Source: Arenimonas sp. SCN 70-307 (GTDB taxonomy: Bacteria > Pseudomonadota > Gammaproteobacteria > Xanthomonadales > Xanthomonadaceae). Taken from it: a stretch of DNA of 64,000 bases. The notes under the pieces were generated by a model. That model was given only the letters and a program-made list of their open reading frames with translations. It did no database searches and had not been told where the DNA came from. The position numbers and the translations under genes were made by a program. The stretch covers positions 1 through 64,000 of the forward strand of contig NZ_MEDO01000009.1 in assembly GCF_001724815.1 (NCBI RefSeq), in the 5' to 3' direction. This document shows positions 1-14,946 of the stretch, piece by piece. Within the stretch, counting starts at the first letter, position 1. Each line of letters opens with the position of its first letter.

Positions 1-90
1 ACCCGATCCCATCCCGAACTCGGAAGTGAAACGCAGCTGCGCCAATGGTAGTGTGGCCTAAGCCATGCAAGAGTAGGTCATCGCCAGGGG
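1..90 (+). rRNA. rrf: 5S ribosomal RNA, 3' part
   Basis: The window opens inside a 5S rRNA gene. The conserved run ATCCCATCCCGAACTCGGAA, the loop around GGTAGTGTGG and the terminal GAGTAGGTCATCGCCAGG match the last three quarters of bacterial 5S rRNA (about 120 nt in full). The 5' end and the rest of the rRNA operon lie upstream of the window. The exact 3' end is uncertain by a few bases. Confidence 0.93.
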
Positions 91-100
91 CTTTACCCCG

Positions 101-136
101 AAAGCCCGGTCCCGAAAGGACCGGGCTTTCTCTTTT
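101..136 (+). terminator. Rho-independent terminator of the rRNA operon
   Basis: A perfect 12-bp stem (AAAGCCCGGTCC at 101-112 with GGACCGGGCTTT at 118-129) and a 5-nt loop are followed by CTCTTTT. It lies directly after the 5S gene, so it ends the rRNA transcript and separates it from the atp operon. Confidence 0.93.
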
Positions 137-211
137 CCGGCGCGGCCCGTGGGCTTCGCGGGGCCAGCGAAAAAATCCGGCCAAATTCACTGGATTTCAC
201 GCTTCCGGCCC

Positions 212-241
212 TTGAGAAGCAGCCACACGCCCGCGTATAAT
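212..241 (+). promoter_or_regulatory. Sigma-70 type promoter of the atp operon
   Basis: TTGAGA (212-217) and a perfect TATAAT (236-241) are separated by 18 nt and lie about 50 bp before the atpI start. It is the only strong promoter-like sequence between the rRNA terminator and atpI. The rest of 137-289 shows no gene. Confidence 0.7.
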
Positions 242-289
242 TTTGGCCCCACGCCCGGGGGCTGTCCTCCAGGCATTCAGGATTCACCC

Positions 290-661
290 GTGTCCCGATC
301 CCCAGTAGCCGGTCCCCGGCTGGCGCGAAAAACCGTGCTGGCTCAGCTGGTTACGGGGCTGGTTGTGGCAGGCGCCGCCGGACTGCTGTCCGGTCCGAAG
401 GCCGCCGCTGCAGCCGCCCTGGGCGCGGTCGCCATCGTGCTTGGCTCGCTGCTGTTGGCGCGGGCGCTGGTCGGCGGCGGAGTCCAGTCGGCAACCGGTG
501 CCCTCGGGCGGCTGGTGCTGGGGATGGTTGGCAAGTGGGTGCTGGTCGCCGTGGTTTTCACGCTGGCGATAGGCATCTGGAAGCTGCCGGTGCTCGCGCT
601 GATCGCGGGCCTGGTGGCGGCAGTCGTCGCCTCGGTGGTGGCGGCCGCCAGGTCGAATTGA
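290..661 (+). CDS. atpI: ATP synthase subunit I (assembly factor)
   Basis: A small, Ala/Gly/Leu/Val-rich integral membrane protein of 123 residues with about four hydrophobic segments, as in AtpI, which assists c-ring assembly or Mg2+ handling. The family is poorly conserved, so the call rests on topology, length and position as the first gene of the atp operon. The reading frame stays open upstream to 149, but that part has no membrane character and would cover the promoter. The GTG at 290 gives a normal-length protein starting with a short polar stretch before the first helix. Confidence 0.8.
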   Translation: MSRSPVAGPRLARKTVLAQLVTGLVVAGAAGLLSGPKAAAAAALGAVAIVLGSLLLARALVGGGVQSATGALGRLVLGMVGKWVLVAVVFTLAIGIWKLPVLALIAGLVAAVVASVVAAARSN

Positions 662-682
662 ACAATTCCTAGGTTGGACACG

Positions 683-1820
<1,138 letters not shown>

Positions 1821-1912
1821 TCGCCCGCCAGGGCCCGGCTGGCAACCGCCAGCCGGGTTGGATCGCACCGGCCCCCTCGGGGGCCGCGCAAGCCACCGGA
1901 TAGAGCGACGTC

Positions 1913-2383
1913 ATGAACATCAATTTCACCTTGATCGCCCAGGCACTGGCCTTCGCGGGCCTGATCTGGATCATCGCGACCAAGATCTGGCCGCCGCTGC
2001 TCGCTGCCATCGAGGAGCGCCAGCAGAAGATCGCCGACGGCCTGGCCGCCGCCGATCGTTCCAAGCGCGACCTGGCCCAGGCCGAAGAGAAGGTCAACGA
2101 GGTCCTGCGCGAAGCCCGCGCCAAGGCCAACGAGATCATCGCCCAGGCCGAAGCCCGCCGCGCCCAGATCATCGACCAGGCCAAGGAAGAAGCCGTGGTG
2201 GAAGCCAAGCGCATCCGCCTGCAGGCCGACGCCGAGATCGACGCCGCCGCCACCCGTGCCAAGGAAGAGCTGCGCCGCCAGGTCGCCGCCCTCGCCGTGG
2301 CCGGTGCCGAGCGCCTGATCCGCAAGGAGATCGACGGCAACGCCCACAAGGCGCTGCTCGACGAGCTCGCCGCCGACATCTGA
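1913..2383 (+). CDS. atpF: F1Fo ATP synthase subunit b (peripheral stalk)
   Basis: A 156-residue protein with one N-terminal membrane helix (about residues 4-25) followed by a long, highly charged Ala/Glu/Lys/Arg helix that dimerises to form the stator joining Fo to F1. Length and composition match E. coli AtpF (156 residues). It sits between atpE and atpH in the usual order. Confidence 0.96.
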   Translation: MNINFTLIAQALAFAGLIWIIATKIWPPLLAAIEERQQKIADGLAAADRSKRDLAQAEEKVNEVLREARAKANEIIAQAEARRAQIIDQAKEEAVVEAKRIRLQADAEIDAAATRAKEELRRQVAALAVAGAERLIRKEIDGNAHKALLDELAADI

Positions 2384-2396
2384 CGCAGGCCACGCC

Positions 2397-2927
2397 ATGA
2401 GCCAAGCCATCACCCTCGCCCGCCCGTACGCCCGCGCCGCCTTCCAGCTGGCGCAGTCGCACGGCGCGCTGCCCAAGTGGTCGAACCTGCTCGGCTTCGC
2501 CGCGCAGGTCGCCGCGCGCCCGGACGTCCAGGCGCTGGTCGGCCACCCGAAGGTGGAGTCGGCGCAGCTGGCCGCCATCGTGCAGCCGCCCGGCGACGTC
2601 GACCCGGCCTTCCAGCGCTTCATCGCGCTGCTGGCCGACAACGGCCGCCTGTCGCTGCTGCCCGAGGTCGCCGGCCTGTATGACCAGCTGCGCGCCGATG
2701 CCGAGCGCGTGGTCAAGGCCAAGGTCACCTCGGCCGTGCCGCTGGAGGGCGATGCGCTCGAGCGCATCAAGGCGTCGCTCAAGCGCCGCTTCGGGCGCGA
2801 GGTCGAGCTGGCCACCGAGGTCGACCCGGCCCTGATCGGCGGTGCCGTCGTCGACGCCGGCGACCTGGTCATCGATGGATCGATCCGCACCAAGCTGGCG
2901 CGCCTCGGGGCGGCGCTGGCGAACTGA
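2397..2927 (+). CDS. atpH: F1 ATP synthase subunit delta
   Basis: A 176-residue soluble stalk subunit that caps F1 and binds subunit b. The N-terminus ([12 protein letters not shown]) is the classic delta/OSCP opening, and the C-terminus ([15 protein letters not shown]) matches the family's closing motif. It starts 13 nt after the atpF stop, consistent with translation from the same transcript. Confidence 0.97.
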   Translation: MSQAITLARPYARAAFQLAQSHGALPKWSNLLGFAAQVAARPDVQALVGHPKVESAQLAAIVQPPGDVDPAFQRFIALLADNGRLSLLPEVAGLYDQLRADAERVVKAKVTSAVPLEGDALERIKASLKRRFGREVELATEVDPALIGGAVVDAGDLVIDGSIRTKLARLGAALAN

Positions 2928-2985
2928 ATCCGTTTTTCCTTTGAACCAAGCGCCGGCCCCGGCCGGACGACCCAGGGACATACCC

Positions 2986-4512
<1,527 letters not shown>

Positions 4513-4593
4513 TCGTTGTTGGCGGGCCTCCCGGCCCGCCCTTCAGCAGCGATCGGGCCTGAAGGCCCTCCAACAGGAAGCTAAGGAAGAAAC

Positions 4594-6931
<2,338 letters not shown>

Positions 6932-6953
6932 GCAGCCCCTTTAGGAGTTGAGC

Positions 6954-7379
6954 ATGGCATCCACCATCCGTTGCGACATCGTCAGCGCCGAGGAAGAGAT
7001 CTTCCGCGGCGACGTGCAGATGGTCGTCGCCACCGGCGAGCTGGGCGAGCTGGGCATCGCGCCCAAGCACGCCCCGCTCATCACCCGGCTCAAGCCGGGC
7101 CAGGTGCGCGTGATCCTCGCCAATGGCGACGAGCAGTTCTTCTACGTCTCGGGCGGCATCCTCGAGGTGCAGCCGCAGGTGGTGACGGTGCTCACCGACA
7201 CCGCCATCCGCGCCGCCGACCTCGACGAGGCCCGCGCCAAGGAAGCCAAGGCCGAGGCCGAGCGCATCCTGGCCAACCGCGGCGAGGCGATGGAGATCGC
7301 CGAGGCCCAGGCCAAGCTGGCCGAGGCCCTGGCCCAGCTGCAGGCCCTCGAGCGCCTGCGCAAGAACCTCAAGCACTGA
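6954..7379 (+). CDS. atpC: F1 ATP synthase subunit epsilon
   Basis: A 141-residue rotor subunit with an N-terminal beta sandwich ([26 protein letters not shown]) and a C-terminal two-helix arm rich in Ala, Glu and Lys, which in the family inhibits ATP hydrolysis. The ATG at 6954 is chosen over an in-frame TTG at 6948 because TTAGGAGT (6941-6948) then lies at correct spacing. Last gene of the atp operon. Confidence 0.97.
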   Translation: MASTIRCDIVSAEEEIFRGDVQMVVATGELGELGIAPKHAPLITRLKPGQVRVILANGDEQFFYVSGGILEVQPQVVTVLTDTAIRAADLDEARAKEAKAEAERILANRGEAMEIAEAQAKLAEALAQLQALERLRKNLKH

Positions 7380-7401
7380 AGGCGGCCCCCGCCGCCCGAT
7401 G

Positions 7402-7435
7402 CGACAACGCCGGCCCCGTGCCGGCGTTGTCGTTT
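7402..7435 (+). terminator. Terminator-like hairpin after atpC
   Basis: A perfect 13-bp stem (CGACAACGCCGGC at 7402-7414 with GCCGGCGTTGTCG at 7420-7432) and a 5-nt loop are followed by a short T run (TTTCC). The poor T tract suggests that termination may be partial, which would let some atp transcripts continue into glmU. Confidence 0.7.
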
Positions 7436-7504
7436 CCGGGGGCGAAAATCCCGGCTGGCGGCAGCCGCCGGGCGGGCCGATACTAGCCGCCACGGAGGAC
7501 CCCG

Positions 7505-8872
7505 ATGAGCCAGGCACTGCACGTTGTCATCCTCGCCGCCGGCGAGGGCAAGCGGATGAAGTCGCGCACCCCCAAGGTGCTGCAGCGCATCGCCGGTCGC
7601 CCCATGCTGGGCCACGTCATCGCCACCGCGCGCGAGCTGGGCGCCGCCGGCATCCACATCGTCTTTGGCCACGGCGGCGACCAGGTGCGCGCCGCCTTCG
7701 CCGGCGAAGCCGACCTCAACTGGGCCGAGCAGGCGCGCCAGCTGGGCACCGGCCACGCCGTGCAGCAGGCCATGCCGGCCGTGCCGGAGAACGCCCGCGT
7801 CCTGGTGCTCTACGCCGACGTGCCGCTGATCACCGCCGACACCCTGCGTGCACTGCTCGAGGCCGCGCGCGAGCGGCCCGCCGTGCTCAGCGAGCAGATG
7901 GCCGACCCGACCGGCTACGGCCGCATCCTGCTCGACGGCAACGGCAACGTGCAGGCCATCGTCGAGCACAAGGACGCCGACGAGGCGCAGCGCAAGGTGA
8001 AGCTGGTGAACACCGGCGTCATCGCCGCGCCCGCCGCCGACCTGCGCCGCTGGCTGGGCCAGCTGCGCAACGACAATGCGCAGGGCGAGTTCTACCTCAC
8101 CGACATCTTCGCCATGGCCCGCGCCGACGGCCGCGCCGCCGCGCAAACGCCTTGCCGCGTGCCGGGCGAGGCCGAGGGCGCCAATGATCCGGTGCAGCTC
8201 GCGCGGCTCGAGCGCGCCTTCCAGCTGCGCGCCGCCGAGGCGCTGATGCGCGCCGGCGTGCGCCTGGCCGATCCTTCGCGTTTCGACCTGCGCGGCAGCG
8301 TCGAGGCCGGCACCGACGTGGAGATCGACGCCAACGTCGTGCTCGAGGGCCGCGTGGTGCTGGGCGACGGCGTGCGCATCGGCCCCTTCTGCCGGCTGCG
8401 CGATGTCGAGCTCGGCGCCGGCACCGTGGTGCAGGCGCACTGCGACCTCGAGGGCGTGGTCGCCGCGCCGGGCTGCACGATGGGCCCGTTCGCGCGCCTG
8501 CGCCCCGGCACCGAGCTGGGCGAGGGCGTGCACGTGGGCAACTTCGTCGAGATCAAGAAGTCGAGCCTGGGCGAGGGCAGCAAGGCCAACCACCTGAGCT
8601 ACCTCGGCGATGCGCTGGTCGGCAGCCGCGTGAACATCGGCGCCGGCACCATCACCTGCAACTACGACGGCGTGAACAAGTCCACCACCACCATCGGCGA
8701 CGGTGCCTTCATCGGCTCGAACAGCTCGCTGGTGGCGCCGGTGGAGATCGGCGAAGGCGCCACCATCGGCGCCGGCAGCGTGATCACCAAGGACGCGCCG
8801 GCGGACAAGCTCACCGTTGCGCGCGGGCGCCAGGTGACGCTCGACGGCTGGCAGCGCCCGAAGAAGAAGTAA
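7505..8872 (+). CDS. glmU: Bifunctional UDP-GlcNAc pyrophosphorylase / glucosamine-1-phosphate acetyltransferase
   Basis: Makes UDP-N-acetylglucosamine for peptidoglycan and lipopolysaccharide: the C-terminal domain acetylates glucosamine-1-phosphate and the N-terminal domain couples it to UTP. The N-terminus has the nucleotidyltransferase signature [11 protein letters not shown]; the second half is a left-handed beta-helix of hexapeptide repeats with the trimer region [11 protein letters not shown]. At 455 residues it is the usual length. GGAGGACCCCG precedes the ATG. In many gammaproteobacteria glmU follows atp directly and is followed by glmS; here 7.5 kb separates glmU from glmS. Confidence 0.98.
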   Translation: MSQALHVVILAAGEGKRMKSRTPKVLQRIAGRPMLGHVIATARELGAAGIHIVFGHGGDQVRAAFAGEADLNWAEQARQLGTGHAVQQAMPAVPENARVLVLYADVPLITADTLRALLEAARERPAVLSEQMADPTGYGRILLDGNGNVQAIVEHKDADEAQRKVKLVNTGVIAAPAADLRRWLGQLRNDNAQGEFYLTDIFAMARADGRAAAQTPCRVPGEAEGANDPVQLARLERAFQLRAAEALMRAGVRLADPSRFDLRGSVEAGTDVEIDANVVLEGRVVLGDGVRIGPFCRLRDVELGAGTVVQAHCDLEGVVAAPGCTMGPFARLRPGTELGEGVHVGNFVEIKKSSLGEGSKANHLSYLGDALVGSRVNIGAGTITCNYDGVNKSTTTIGDGAFIGSNSSLVAPVEIGEGATIGAGSVITKDAPADKLTVARGRQVTLDGWQRPKKK

Positions 8873-8875
8873 GGC

Positions 8876-8955
8876 AGGGGACGGAGGTAATTTTCGGGGG
8901 GAAGTAGGCGGCGAGAATCGCCGCGAACAACGCCCGGAAATTACCTCCGTCCCCT
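8876..8955. repeat. REP-like palindromic element between convergent genes
   Basis: An 18-bp perfect inverted repeat (AGGGGACGGAGGTAATTT at 8876-8893 and its complement at 8938-8955) encloses a second perfect 7-bp hairpin (GCGGCGA at 8908-8914 with TCGCCGC at 8918-8924). It fills the gap between glmU and the histidine kinase gene, and its right edge supplies the first base of the kinase stop codon. The layout resembles REP/BIME elements mobilised by RAYT transposases; no such transposase is in the window. It could stop transcription from both sides. Confidence 0.75.
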
Positions 8956-10268
8956 CACTCCGACACCGGCAGCACCAGCGACACCTGCAGGCCGCCCCCC
9001 TCGCGGTTGGCCAGGCCAATGCGCCCGCCGTGCGCCTCGGCGATCTCGCGGGCCAGCGCCAGGCCCAGGCCCGTACCGCTGCGCTTGGTCGAATAGAAGG
9101 GCACCAGCGCATTCGCCAGCACCGCCTCGCTCATGCCGGTGCCGCGGTCGAGCACGTCGATGCGCAGCAGGCCCGGGCTGCGCCGCACGCGCAGCACCAC
9201 TTCCTCCGGCGACGAGCCGGATTCGTGCGCGTTCTTGATCAGGTTCAGCAGCGCCTGCTCGAACTGCGGCACGTCCACCCGCAGCGGCTCCTCCGGCAGC
9301 GCGCCGTCGAGGCCGAAGGGAATCTGGCTGCGCAGGCGGTCCACCAGCAGCGACCACGCCGCCGCCTCCAGCCGCGGCGCCGGCAGCTTGGCGAAGCGCG
9401 CATAGCCGCGGATGAAACCCTCGAGATGGCGCGCCCGCTCCTCGATCATCCCGAAGATCGATTCGAGCCGCTCGTGCTGGCCGCGCCGCACCAGCTCGGC
9501 GCCCGAGTGCGCCAGCGAGGCCACCGGCGCCAGCGAGTTGTTGAGCTCGTGGCTGATGACCCGGATCACTTTCTTCCAGGTCTGCACTTCCTGCCGCCGC
9601 AGCTCCGTGGTGAGCTGGCGCAGCAGCACCAGCTCGTGCGGCCGGCCATTGAGCCGGAAGCCGCGGCGGGCGAGGTGGTAGACCTCCTCCTCGTCGCCTT
9701 CGCCCACCTGGAACAGGCCGTCGCCACCGCGATCCATCGCCTCCGACAGCGCCGGCGGCGCCGCGGCGACCAGCGCCGCCAGCGACAGGCCCTCGATGCG
9801 TCGGCCGTCGTTGAGCAGCCGGCGCGCGGCGAGGTTGGCGTACACCACGTGACCGCCCTCGGCCACCAGCAGCATCGCCACCGGCGTGTTCTGCACCATC
9901 GTGTCGAGCAGCAGCTCGCGCTGCACCAGGCCCAGGCGCTGCTCGCGCAGCACGCCGCCGAGCTCGTTGTGCGCCGCCACCAGGTCGCCCAGTTCGTCGC
10001 GGTGCGGCCAGCGCAGGCCGAAGCTGAAGTCGCCGTCGCGATAGCTCAGCGCCGTGCCGGCCAGCGCGCGGAACAGCGACAGCGCCGGACGTACCGCGCG
10101 CCGCATCAGCCACAGCGACAGCAGCAGGCCGGTGCCGATGCCGACGCAGGCGGCAAGGAAACGGCTGTCGAAGACTTCCGCCAGCCACATCGCCAGGCCC
10201 ACTGAAACCGCGGCGATGCCTGCGCTGGCCAGGGCCAGGGTGCCGGCGATCGAACGGCGCGCGGGCAC
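8955..10268 (-). CDS. Membrane sensor histidine kinase (NtrY-like)
   Basis: Sensor partner of the response regulator just upstream. The 437-residue protein has two membrane helices (about 12-31 and 38-56) with almost no periplasmic loop, a HAMP-like linker, a PAS-like domain (about 115-220), then the kinase core: H-box VISHELNNS with His240, N-box NLIKNAHES (342-350), G1 DRGTGM (374-379) and G2 GTGLGLA (398-404). The minimal periplasmic part suggests that it senses a membrane or cytoplasmic signal. It starts with GTG, 5 nt after the response regulator stop, and is the last gene of the six-gene operon. Its ligand is unknown. Confidence 0.9.
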   Translation of the reverse strand: MPARRSIAGTLALASAGIAAVSVGLAMWLAEVFDSRFLAACVGIGTGLLLSLWLMRRAVRPALSLFRALAGTALSYRDGDFSFGLRWPHRDELGDLVAAHNELGGVLREQRLGLVQRELLLDTMVQNTPVAMLLVAEGGHVVYANLAARRLLNDGRRIEGLSLAALVAAAPPALSEAMDRGGDGLFQVGEGDEEEVYHLARRGFRLNGRPHELVLLRQLTTELRRQEVQTWKKVIRVISHELNNSLAPVASLAHSGAELVRRGQHERLESIFGMIEERARHLEGFIRGYARFAKLPAPRLEAAAWSLLVDRLRSQIPFGLDGALPEEPLRVDVPQFEQALLNLIKNAHESGSSPEEVVLRVRRSPGLLRIDVLDRGTGMSEAVLANALVPFYSTKRSGTGLGLALAREIAEAHGGRIGLANREGGGLQVSLVLPVSE

Positions 10269-10273
10269 GGGGC

Positions 10274-11623
10274 TCAGGGCCGGGCGATGCCCAGCCGCTC
10301 CATGCGCCGGTACAGCGCCTGGCGGCTCAGGCCCAGTTCGGCGGCGGCCTGCGCCACCACGCCGCCGGCGTTGGCGAGCGCGCGCTCGACGCTGGCGCGG
10401 TCGATCTCGGGCTCGGGTGCCGACGATGCCGGCTGCACGGCCAGGCCCAGGTCGCCGGCCTGGATCTCGCGGCCGGCGCTGAGCAGGCAGGCGCGCTGGA
10501 TGGTGTTCTTCAGCTCGCGCACGTGGCCCGGCCAGGCATGGCGCTGCAGCGCGTGCACCGCGCCCTCCGAGAGCGTCTTGCCCGGCGCCAGGAAATGCCG
10601 CGCCAGCGGCAGGATGTCGCGCGGGCGCTCGGCCAGCGGCGGGATGCGGATCTCGATCAGGTTGAGGCGGTAGTAGAGGTCTTCGCGGAAGCGGCCTTCG
10701 CGGATCATCGCCGGCAGGTCGGCATTGGTGGCGCTGACCACGCGCACCTTCACCTGCTTCTCGCGGTTCGAACCCAGGCGGCTGAAGCGGCCCGTCTCGA
10801 GCACGCGCAGCAGCTTCACCTGGCCCTCGAGCGGCAGGTTGCCGATTTCATCCAGGAACAGCGTGCCGCCGTCGGCGGCCTCGAACTTGCCCTCGCGCGC
10901 CTTGCCCGCGCCCGTGTAGGCGCCGGCCTCGGCGCCGAAGAGTTCGGCTTCCACCAGTTCGGAGGGCAGGGCGCCGCAGTTGAGCGTCACGAAGGGCCCG
11001 TCCTTCACCGAGGAATTGGCCTGCAAGATCTCGGCGATCTTCTCCTTGCCCGAGCCGTTCGGGCCGGTGACCAGCACCGGCACGTCGGCGCGCGCCACCT
11101 GCGTGGCCAGGCACAGCACGCGCTCCATCGCCGGGTCGGCCCAGACCAGGCCGCGCAGGTCGAAGCCCTGCTCGAGCTGGCTGCGCTGGCGCTGGTCGCG
11201 GCGCGCGCATTCGGCCAGCGCGCGGTTGGCCTGGCCCAGTTCGATCAGGTTGCCCACGGCCGAAAGCAGCTTGCGGTCGTCCCAGGGCTTGGCCAGGTAG
11301 TCGGCGGCGCCGGCCTTGACCAGGTCCACGGCCGCCTCGAGGTGCGTCCAGGCCGTGAGCAGGATCACCGGCAGGTCCGGGTGGGCGGCACGGATGGCGC
11401 GGAACAGCGCCTCGCCCTCTTCGCCCGAGGTGGTGTCGCCGGTGAAGTTCATGTCCTGGATGACCAGGTCCACCGGCTCGCGCGCCAGCAGGGCCAGGCC
11501 CGCCTCCGGCGACTCCGCGCGCAGGGTGCGGTAGTCGTGCAGCGAGAACAGCACTTCGAGCGCGGCGGCCACCGACGGGTTGTCGTCGATGACCAGCAGG
11601 GTGGCCTGGGGCGGGGTGGGCAT
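10274..11623 (-). CDS. Sigma-54 dependent response regulator (NtrC family)
   Basis: Transcription activator of 449 residues: receiver domain with phospho-acceptor Asp57 (IQDMNF), AAA+ domain with Walker A GPNGSGKE (187-194), the sigma-54 contact loop at 234-239 as GAYTGA rather than the usual GAFTGA, Walker B TLFLDEIG, and a C-terminal Fis-type helix-turn-helix ([20 protein letters not shown]). It lies in the same operon as the transporter genes whose promoter at 16248-16265 is of sigma-54 type, so it most likely activates its own operon when phosphorylated by the adjacent kinase. Confidence 0.93.
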   Translation of the reverse strand: MPTPPQATLLVIDDNPSVAAALEVLFSLHDYRTLRAESPEAGLALLAREPVDLVIQDMNFTGDTTSGEEGEALFRAIRAAHPDLPVILLTAWTHLEAAVDLVKAGAADYLAKPWDDRKLLSAVGNLIELGQANRALAECARRDQRQRSQLEQGFDLRGLVWADPAMERVLCLATQVARADVPVLVTGPNGSGKEKIAEILQANSSVKDGPFVTLNCGALPSELVEAELFGAEAGAYTGAGKAREGKFEAADGGTLFLDEIGNLPLEGQVKLLRVLETGRFSRLGSNREKQVKVRVVSATNADLPAMIREGRFREDLYYRLNLIEIRIPPLAERPRDILPLARHFLAPGKTLSEGAVHALQRHAWPGHVRELKNTIQRACLLSAGREIQAGDLGLAVQPASSAPEPEIDRASVERALANAGGVVAQAAAELGLSRQALYRRMERLGIARP

Positions 11624-11638
11624 GCGCCTAGCCTACCG

Positions 11639-12862
11639 TCAGGCCGTGCGGGTGGCGATGGCCGGCGGCACCGCGGCCGCGCGCCAGGCCGGACCCAGCA
11701 CCGCCAGCAGGCCCAGCACCCACATCGCCACCATGGTCGCGCCCAGGTAGGCCACCGGCAGCCTCGGCAGGCTCAGCTCGGCCACCAGGAAGTTGTTGAG
11801 CGCCACGGCCAGGGCGATGCCGGCGGCGATGCCGCCGGTGGTGATCATCAGGTTTTCGACCAGGAAGTAGCGCAGGATGTCGGCCTTGCGCGCGCCGATC
11901 GCACGGCGCACGCCGATCTGCTTGCGGCGCTGGTTCACCCACAGGCTGGCCATGCCGACGATGCCCGAGGCGGTGATCAGCAGCAGGAACACGGTGACGG
12001 CGATGAGCAGGCCGGCCATCAGGCGCTCGCCGGCGTAACGCTGGTCGCGCGCTTCGGCCAGGGTGCGGCGGCCGAGCAGGACGCGGTCGCTGCTGTTCTC
12101 CAGCAGGACCTTCTCGACCTCGGCCATCACCTGCGCGTGGCGGCCGGGCTCGGTGCGCACCGAGTAGCGGGTGAAGGGGTCGAGGTAGCGCATCGGCAGG
12201 ATGAAGCTGTACTCGGCCTGTTCGCCCAGGTTGCCCCAGGGCGTCTGCAGCTTCTCCACCACGCCGATCACGCGCACCGGGGGGTTGTCTTCACCGCCGA
12301 CGTAGAGCGGCTTGCCCAGCACCGAGGTTTCGTCGGGCCACAGCTGCCGCGCCATGGCCTGGGTGATGATCGCCACCTCCGGCTGGTTGCGGTCCACGGC
12401 CGGGTTGGTCTCGATCACGTCGCCGGGCTCGAAATCACGGCCCTCGACGAGGGTGAGCCCGAAGGTGTCGATGATCGAGTCGGGCGTGAAGTACTGCGCG
12501 GCCGAATCGACCGGCGATTCCTGCGCGTCGGGCTCGAGCCGCACGCTGGTGCTCCAGCCGGAGCGGCCCAGCGGCACCTGGTTGGTCCAGGCCGCCGCGA
12601 CCACGCCGGGCACGGCGCGGATGGCCTCGAGGTCGCGCAGCTGCATGCCGCGCACGTCGGCGATCTGGCGGTGCGGATAGAAGCGGATCTCGGAGACGTT
12701 GGCCTCGTCGGCGCCGCTGGGGCGCGAGGCCGTGGCCAGTCGGTCCTGGATGATGTAGAGCGCGTTGCAGACGATGGCCAGGGTCAGGGCCACCTGCGCC
12801 GCGATCAGCAGCGGCGCGGTCTTGTTGCGCAGCATGGCCGAAAGGATGGGACGGATTTCCAT
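11639..12862 (-). CDS. ABC transporter permease, FtsX/MacB type (second copy)
   Basis: A 407-residue permease with an N-terminal membrane helix (about residues 15-35), a large periplasmic MacB-type domain, and three C-terminal helices of the FtsX domain with the coupling segment QIGVRRAIGARKADILRYFL. The frame is open far upstream, but the start MEIRPILSAMLRN at 12862 gives the standard family length and sits 11 nt after the preceding permease stop. Together with the first permease it should form a heterodimeric tripartite exporter of the MacB class, which uses mechanical force across the envelope rather than a membrane channel of its own. The substrate is unknown. Confidence 0.88.
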   Translation of the reverse strand: MEIRPILSAMLRNKTAPLLIAAQVALTLAIVCNALYIIQDRLATASRPSGADEANVSEIRFYPHRQIADVRGMQLRDLEAIRAVPGVVAAAWTNQVPLGRSGWSTSVRLEPDAQESPVDSAAQYFTPDSIIDTFGLTLVEGRDFEPGDVIETNPAVDRNQPEVAIITQAMARQLWPDETSVLGKPLYVGGEDNPPVRVIGVVEKLQTPWGNLGEQAEYSFILPMRYLDPFTRYSVRTEPGRHAQVMAEVEKVLLENSSDRVLLGRRTLAEARDQRYAGERLMAGLLIAVTVFLLLITASGIVGMASLWVNQRRKQIGVRRAIGARKADILRYFLVENLMITTGGIAAGIALAVALNNFLVAELSLPRLPVAYLGATMVAMWVLGLLAVLGPAWRAAAVPPAIATRTA

Positions 12863-12873
12863 GGCGGCGGTCC

Positions 12874-14190
12874 TTATTGGCTCTTGAGCTGGAGGGCGGG
12901 CACGACCTGGCAGGCGCGCCAGGTGGGCAGCAGGCCGGCGAGCACCGCCGAGGCCACCGACAGCACGACCGCGACGGTCATCATCGGCAGGTCGAGGTGG
13001 GTGAGCTGGGCGATGCCCTGGTTGAAGTCGCGGATGAAGGCCAGCGCGCCGACGGTGAGCGCGATGCCGGTGCCGGCGCCGACCAGGCCGATGACGCCGG
13101 CCTCGGTCAGGTACTGGCGGAAGATCTGCCCGCGCGAAGCGCCCAGCGCGCGGCGCACGCCGATCTCGCCGGGACGCGCGCTGAACTTGGCCAGCAGCAG
13201 GCCCACCGTGTTCACCAGGCACACCAGCAGGAAGCCGAAGCTCAGCCAGGTCGAGGTGCGGGTGTCGTCGCTGACCACCTCGCGCACGTCCAGCCATTCG
13301 CGCACGTCGTAGAGGCGGTTGTTGAGCGGGGACTCGAAGCGGCCCAGGGCCTTCTGCTCGCCCACGTAGGCGTCGAGGAACTCCGAGTACTCGCGGCGCC
13401 CGCCGGCGTCGGCCAGCTCCACCCAGTACTGCACCCAGTTGCACTCGCCCTCGACCAGGCCGCGGAAGCCGGGCGCCGGCGGCGTCGAGTTGCAGCTGAC
13501 GTTGCCGTTGACCTGGAACTCGCCGGCGATGGCCGTGCGCATCGGGATGTAGATGTCCTCGCTGGTGTCGAAGGTCTGGCTGCCGATCAGGCGGTAGAAC
13601 TTCGGCAGCGGGTTCCAGTCGGCGATCACGCCGATCACCTGGAACTCCTCGTCGCGGGCGCGGATGACCTGGCCCACCGGGTTCACGCCGGGGCCATAGA
13701 CGCGCTCGGCCAGGCCGCGGGAGATCACCGCCACCCGCGCGCCGCGCTGGTCGTCGGCCTCGGTCCAGGACTGGCCGTGCACGAAGGGCACGTCGAACAT
13801 GGCGAAGAAATCGCGGCCCACGGCCAGGCCGTCGCTGAAGAAGGGCGGCAGGTCGGGGCGGCCCGAGTCGATCGGCGGGCTGATGCCGTACAGCGGCGTG
13901 CCGCGCTCGCCCCGGCCCGAATCCCAGAGCGCCAGCGCGTCGCGCAGCGTGAGCTGGGACGGCGGCTCGGGGTCGGTCGCCGGGCCATTGCCGGCCGGGC
14001 GGTTGTCCACCAGCGGCACGAACAGGCGGTCGGACTTCTGCGGGATCGGGTCGCCGGACATGCCGCGCAGGATGGTGAGCGTGGTCATCGAGGCGGCCAC
14101 GCCCACCGACAGCGTCAGCACCATCAGCGCGGTGAGCACCGGGTTGCGGCGCAGGCTGCGGAAGCCCAGGCCAAGGTAGTAGCGGAACAT
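12874..14190 (-). CDS. ABC transporter permease, FtsX/MacB type (first copy)
   Basis: A 438-residue permease with the same plan as its neighbour: N-terminal helix (about 15-40), a periplasmic domain of about 250 residues, and three C-terminal helices with the conserved EIGVRRALGASRGQIFRQYL coupling motif. The periplasmic domain contains two closely placed cysteines (NGNVSC and EGECNW) that could form a disulfide. It lies 11 nt after the ATPase gene. The two permeases are clearly diverged from each other, so they are paralogues and not a recent duplication. Confidence 0.88.
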   Translation of the reverse strand: MFRYYLGLGFRSLRRNPVLTALMVLTLSVGVAASMTTLTILRGMSGDPIPQKSDRLFVPLVDNRPAGNGPATDPEPPSQLTLRDALALWDSGRGERGTPLYGISPPIDSGRPDLPPFFSDGLAVGRDFFAMFDVPFVHGQSWTEADDQRGARVAVISRGLAERVYGPGVNPVGQVIRARDEEFQVIGVIADWNPLPKFYRLIGSQTFDTSEDIYIPMRTAIAGEFQVNGNVSCNSTPPAPGFRGLVEGECNWVQYWVELADAGGRREYSEFLDAYVGEQKALGRFESPLNNRLYDVREWLDVREVVSDDTRTSTWLSFGFLLVCLVNTVGLLLAKFSARPGEIGVRRALGASRGQIFRQYLTEAGVIGLVGAGTGIALTVGALAFIRDFNQGIAQLTHLDLPMMTVAVVLSVASAVLAGLLPTWRACQVVPALQLKSQ

Positions 14191-14201
14191 GGCGGGCTCC
14201 T

Positions 14202-14918
<717 letters not shown>

Positions 14919-14946
14919 CGGGGTGTCCTCGTCGCGGTAAGGGGAA

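Noticed and set aside
7479-7484. GATACT as a separate glmU promoter
   Set aside because: No -35 box at suitable distance, so it was not listed as a feature; glmU may rely partly on read-through from atp.
10766-10776. GGTTCGAACCC resembling a tRNA T-loop
   Set aside because: It lies inside the response regulator coding sequence (RLGSNREK) and no acceptor stem, D-arm or anticodon arm can be built around it.
10523-13312. A 929-codon open frame on the plus strand
   Set aside because: It lies opposite the response regulator and permease genes, is rich in His, Gly, Arg and Gln, and has no recognisable domain. Such frames arise from the strong G/C third-position bias.
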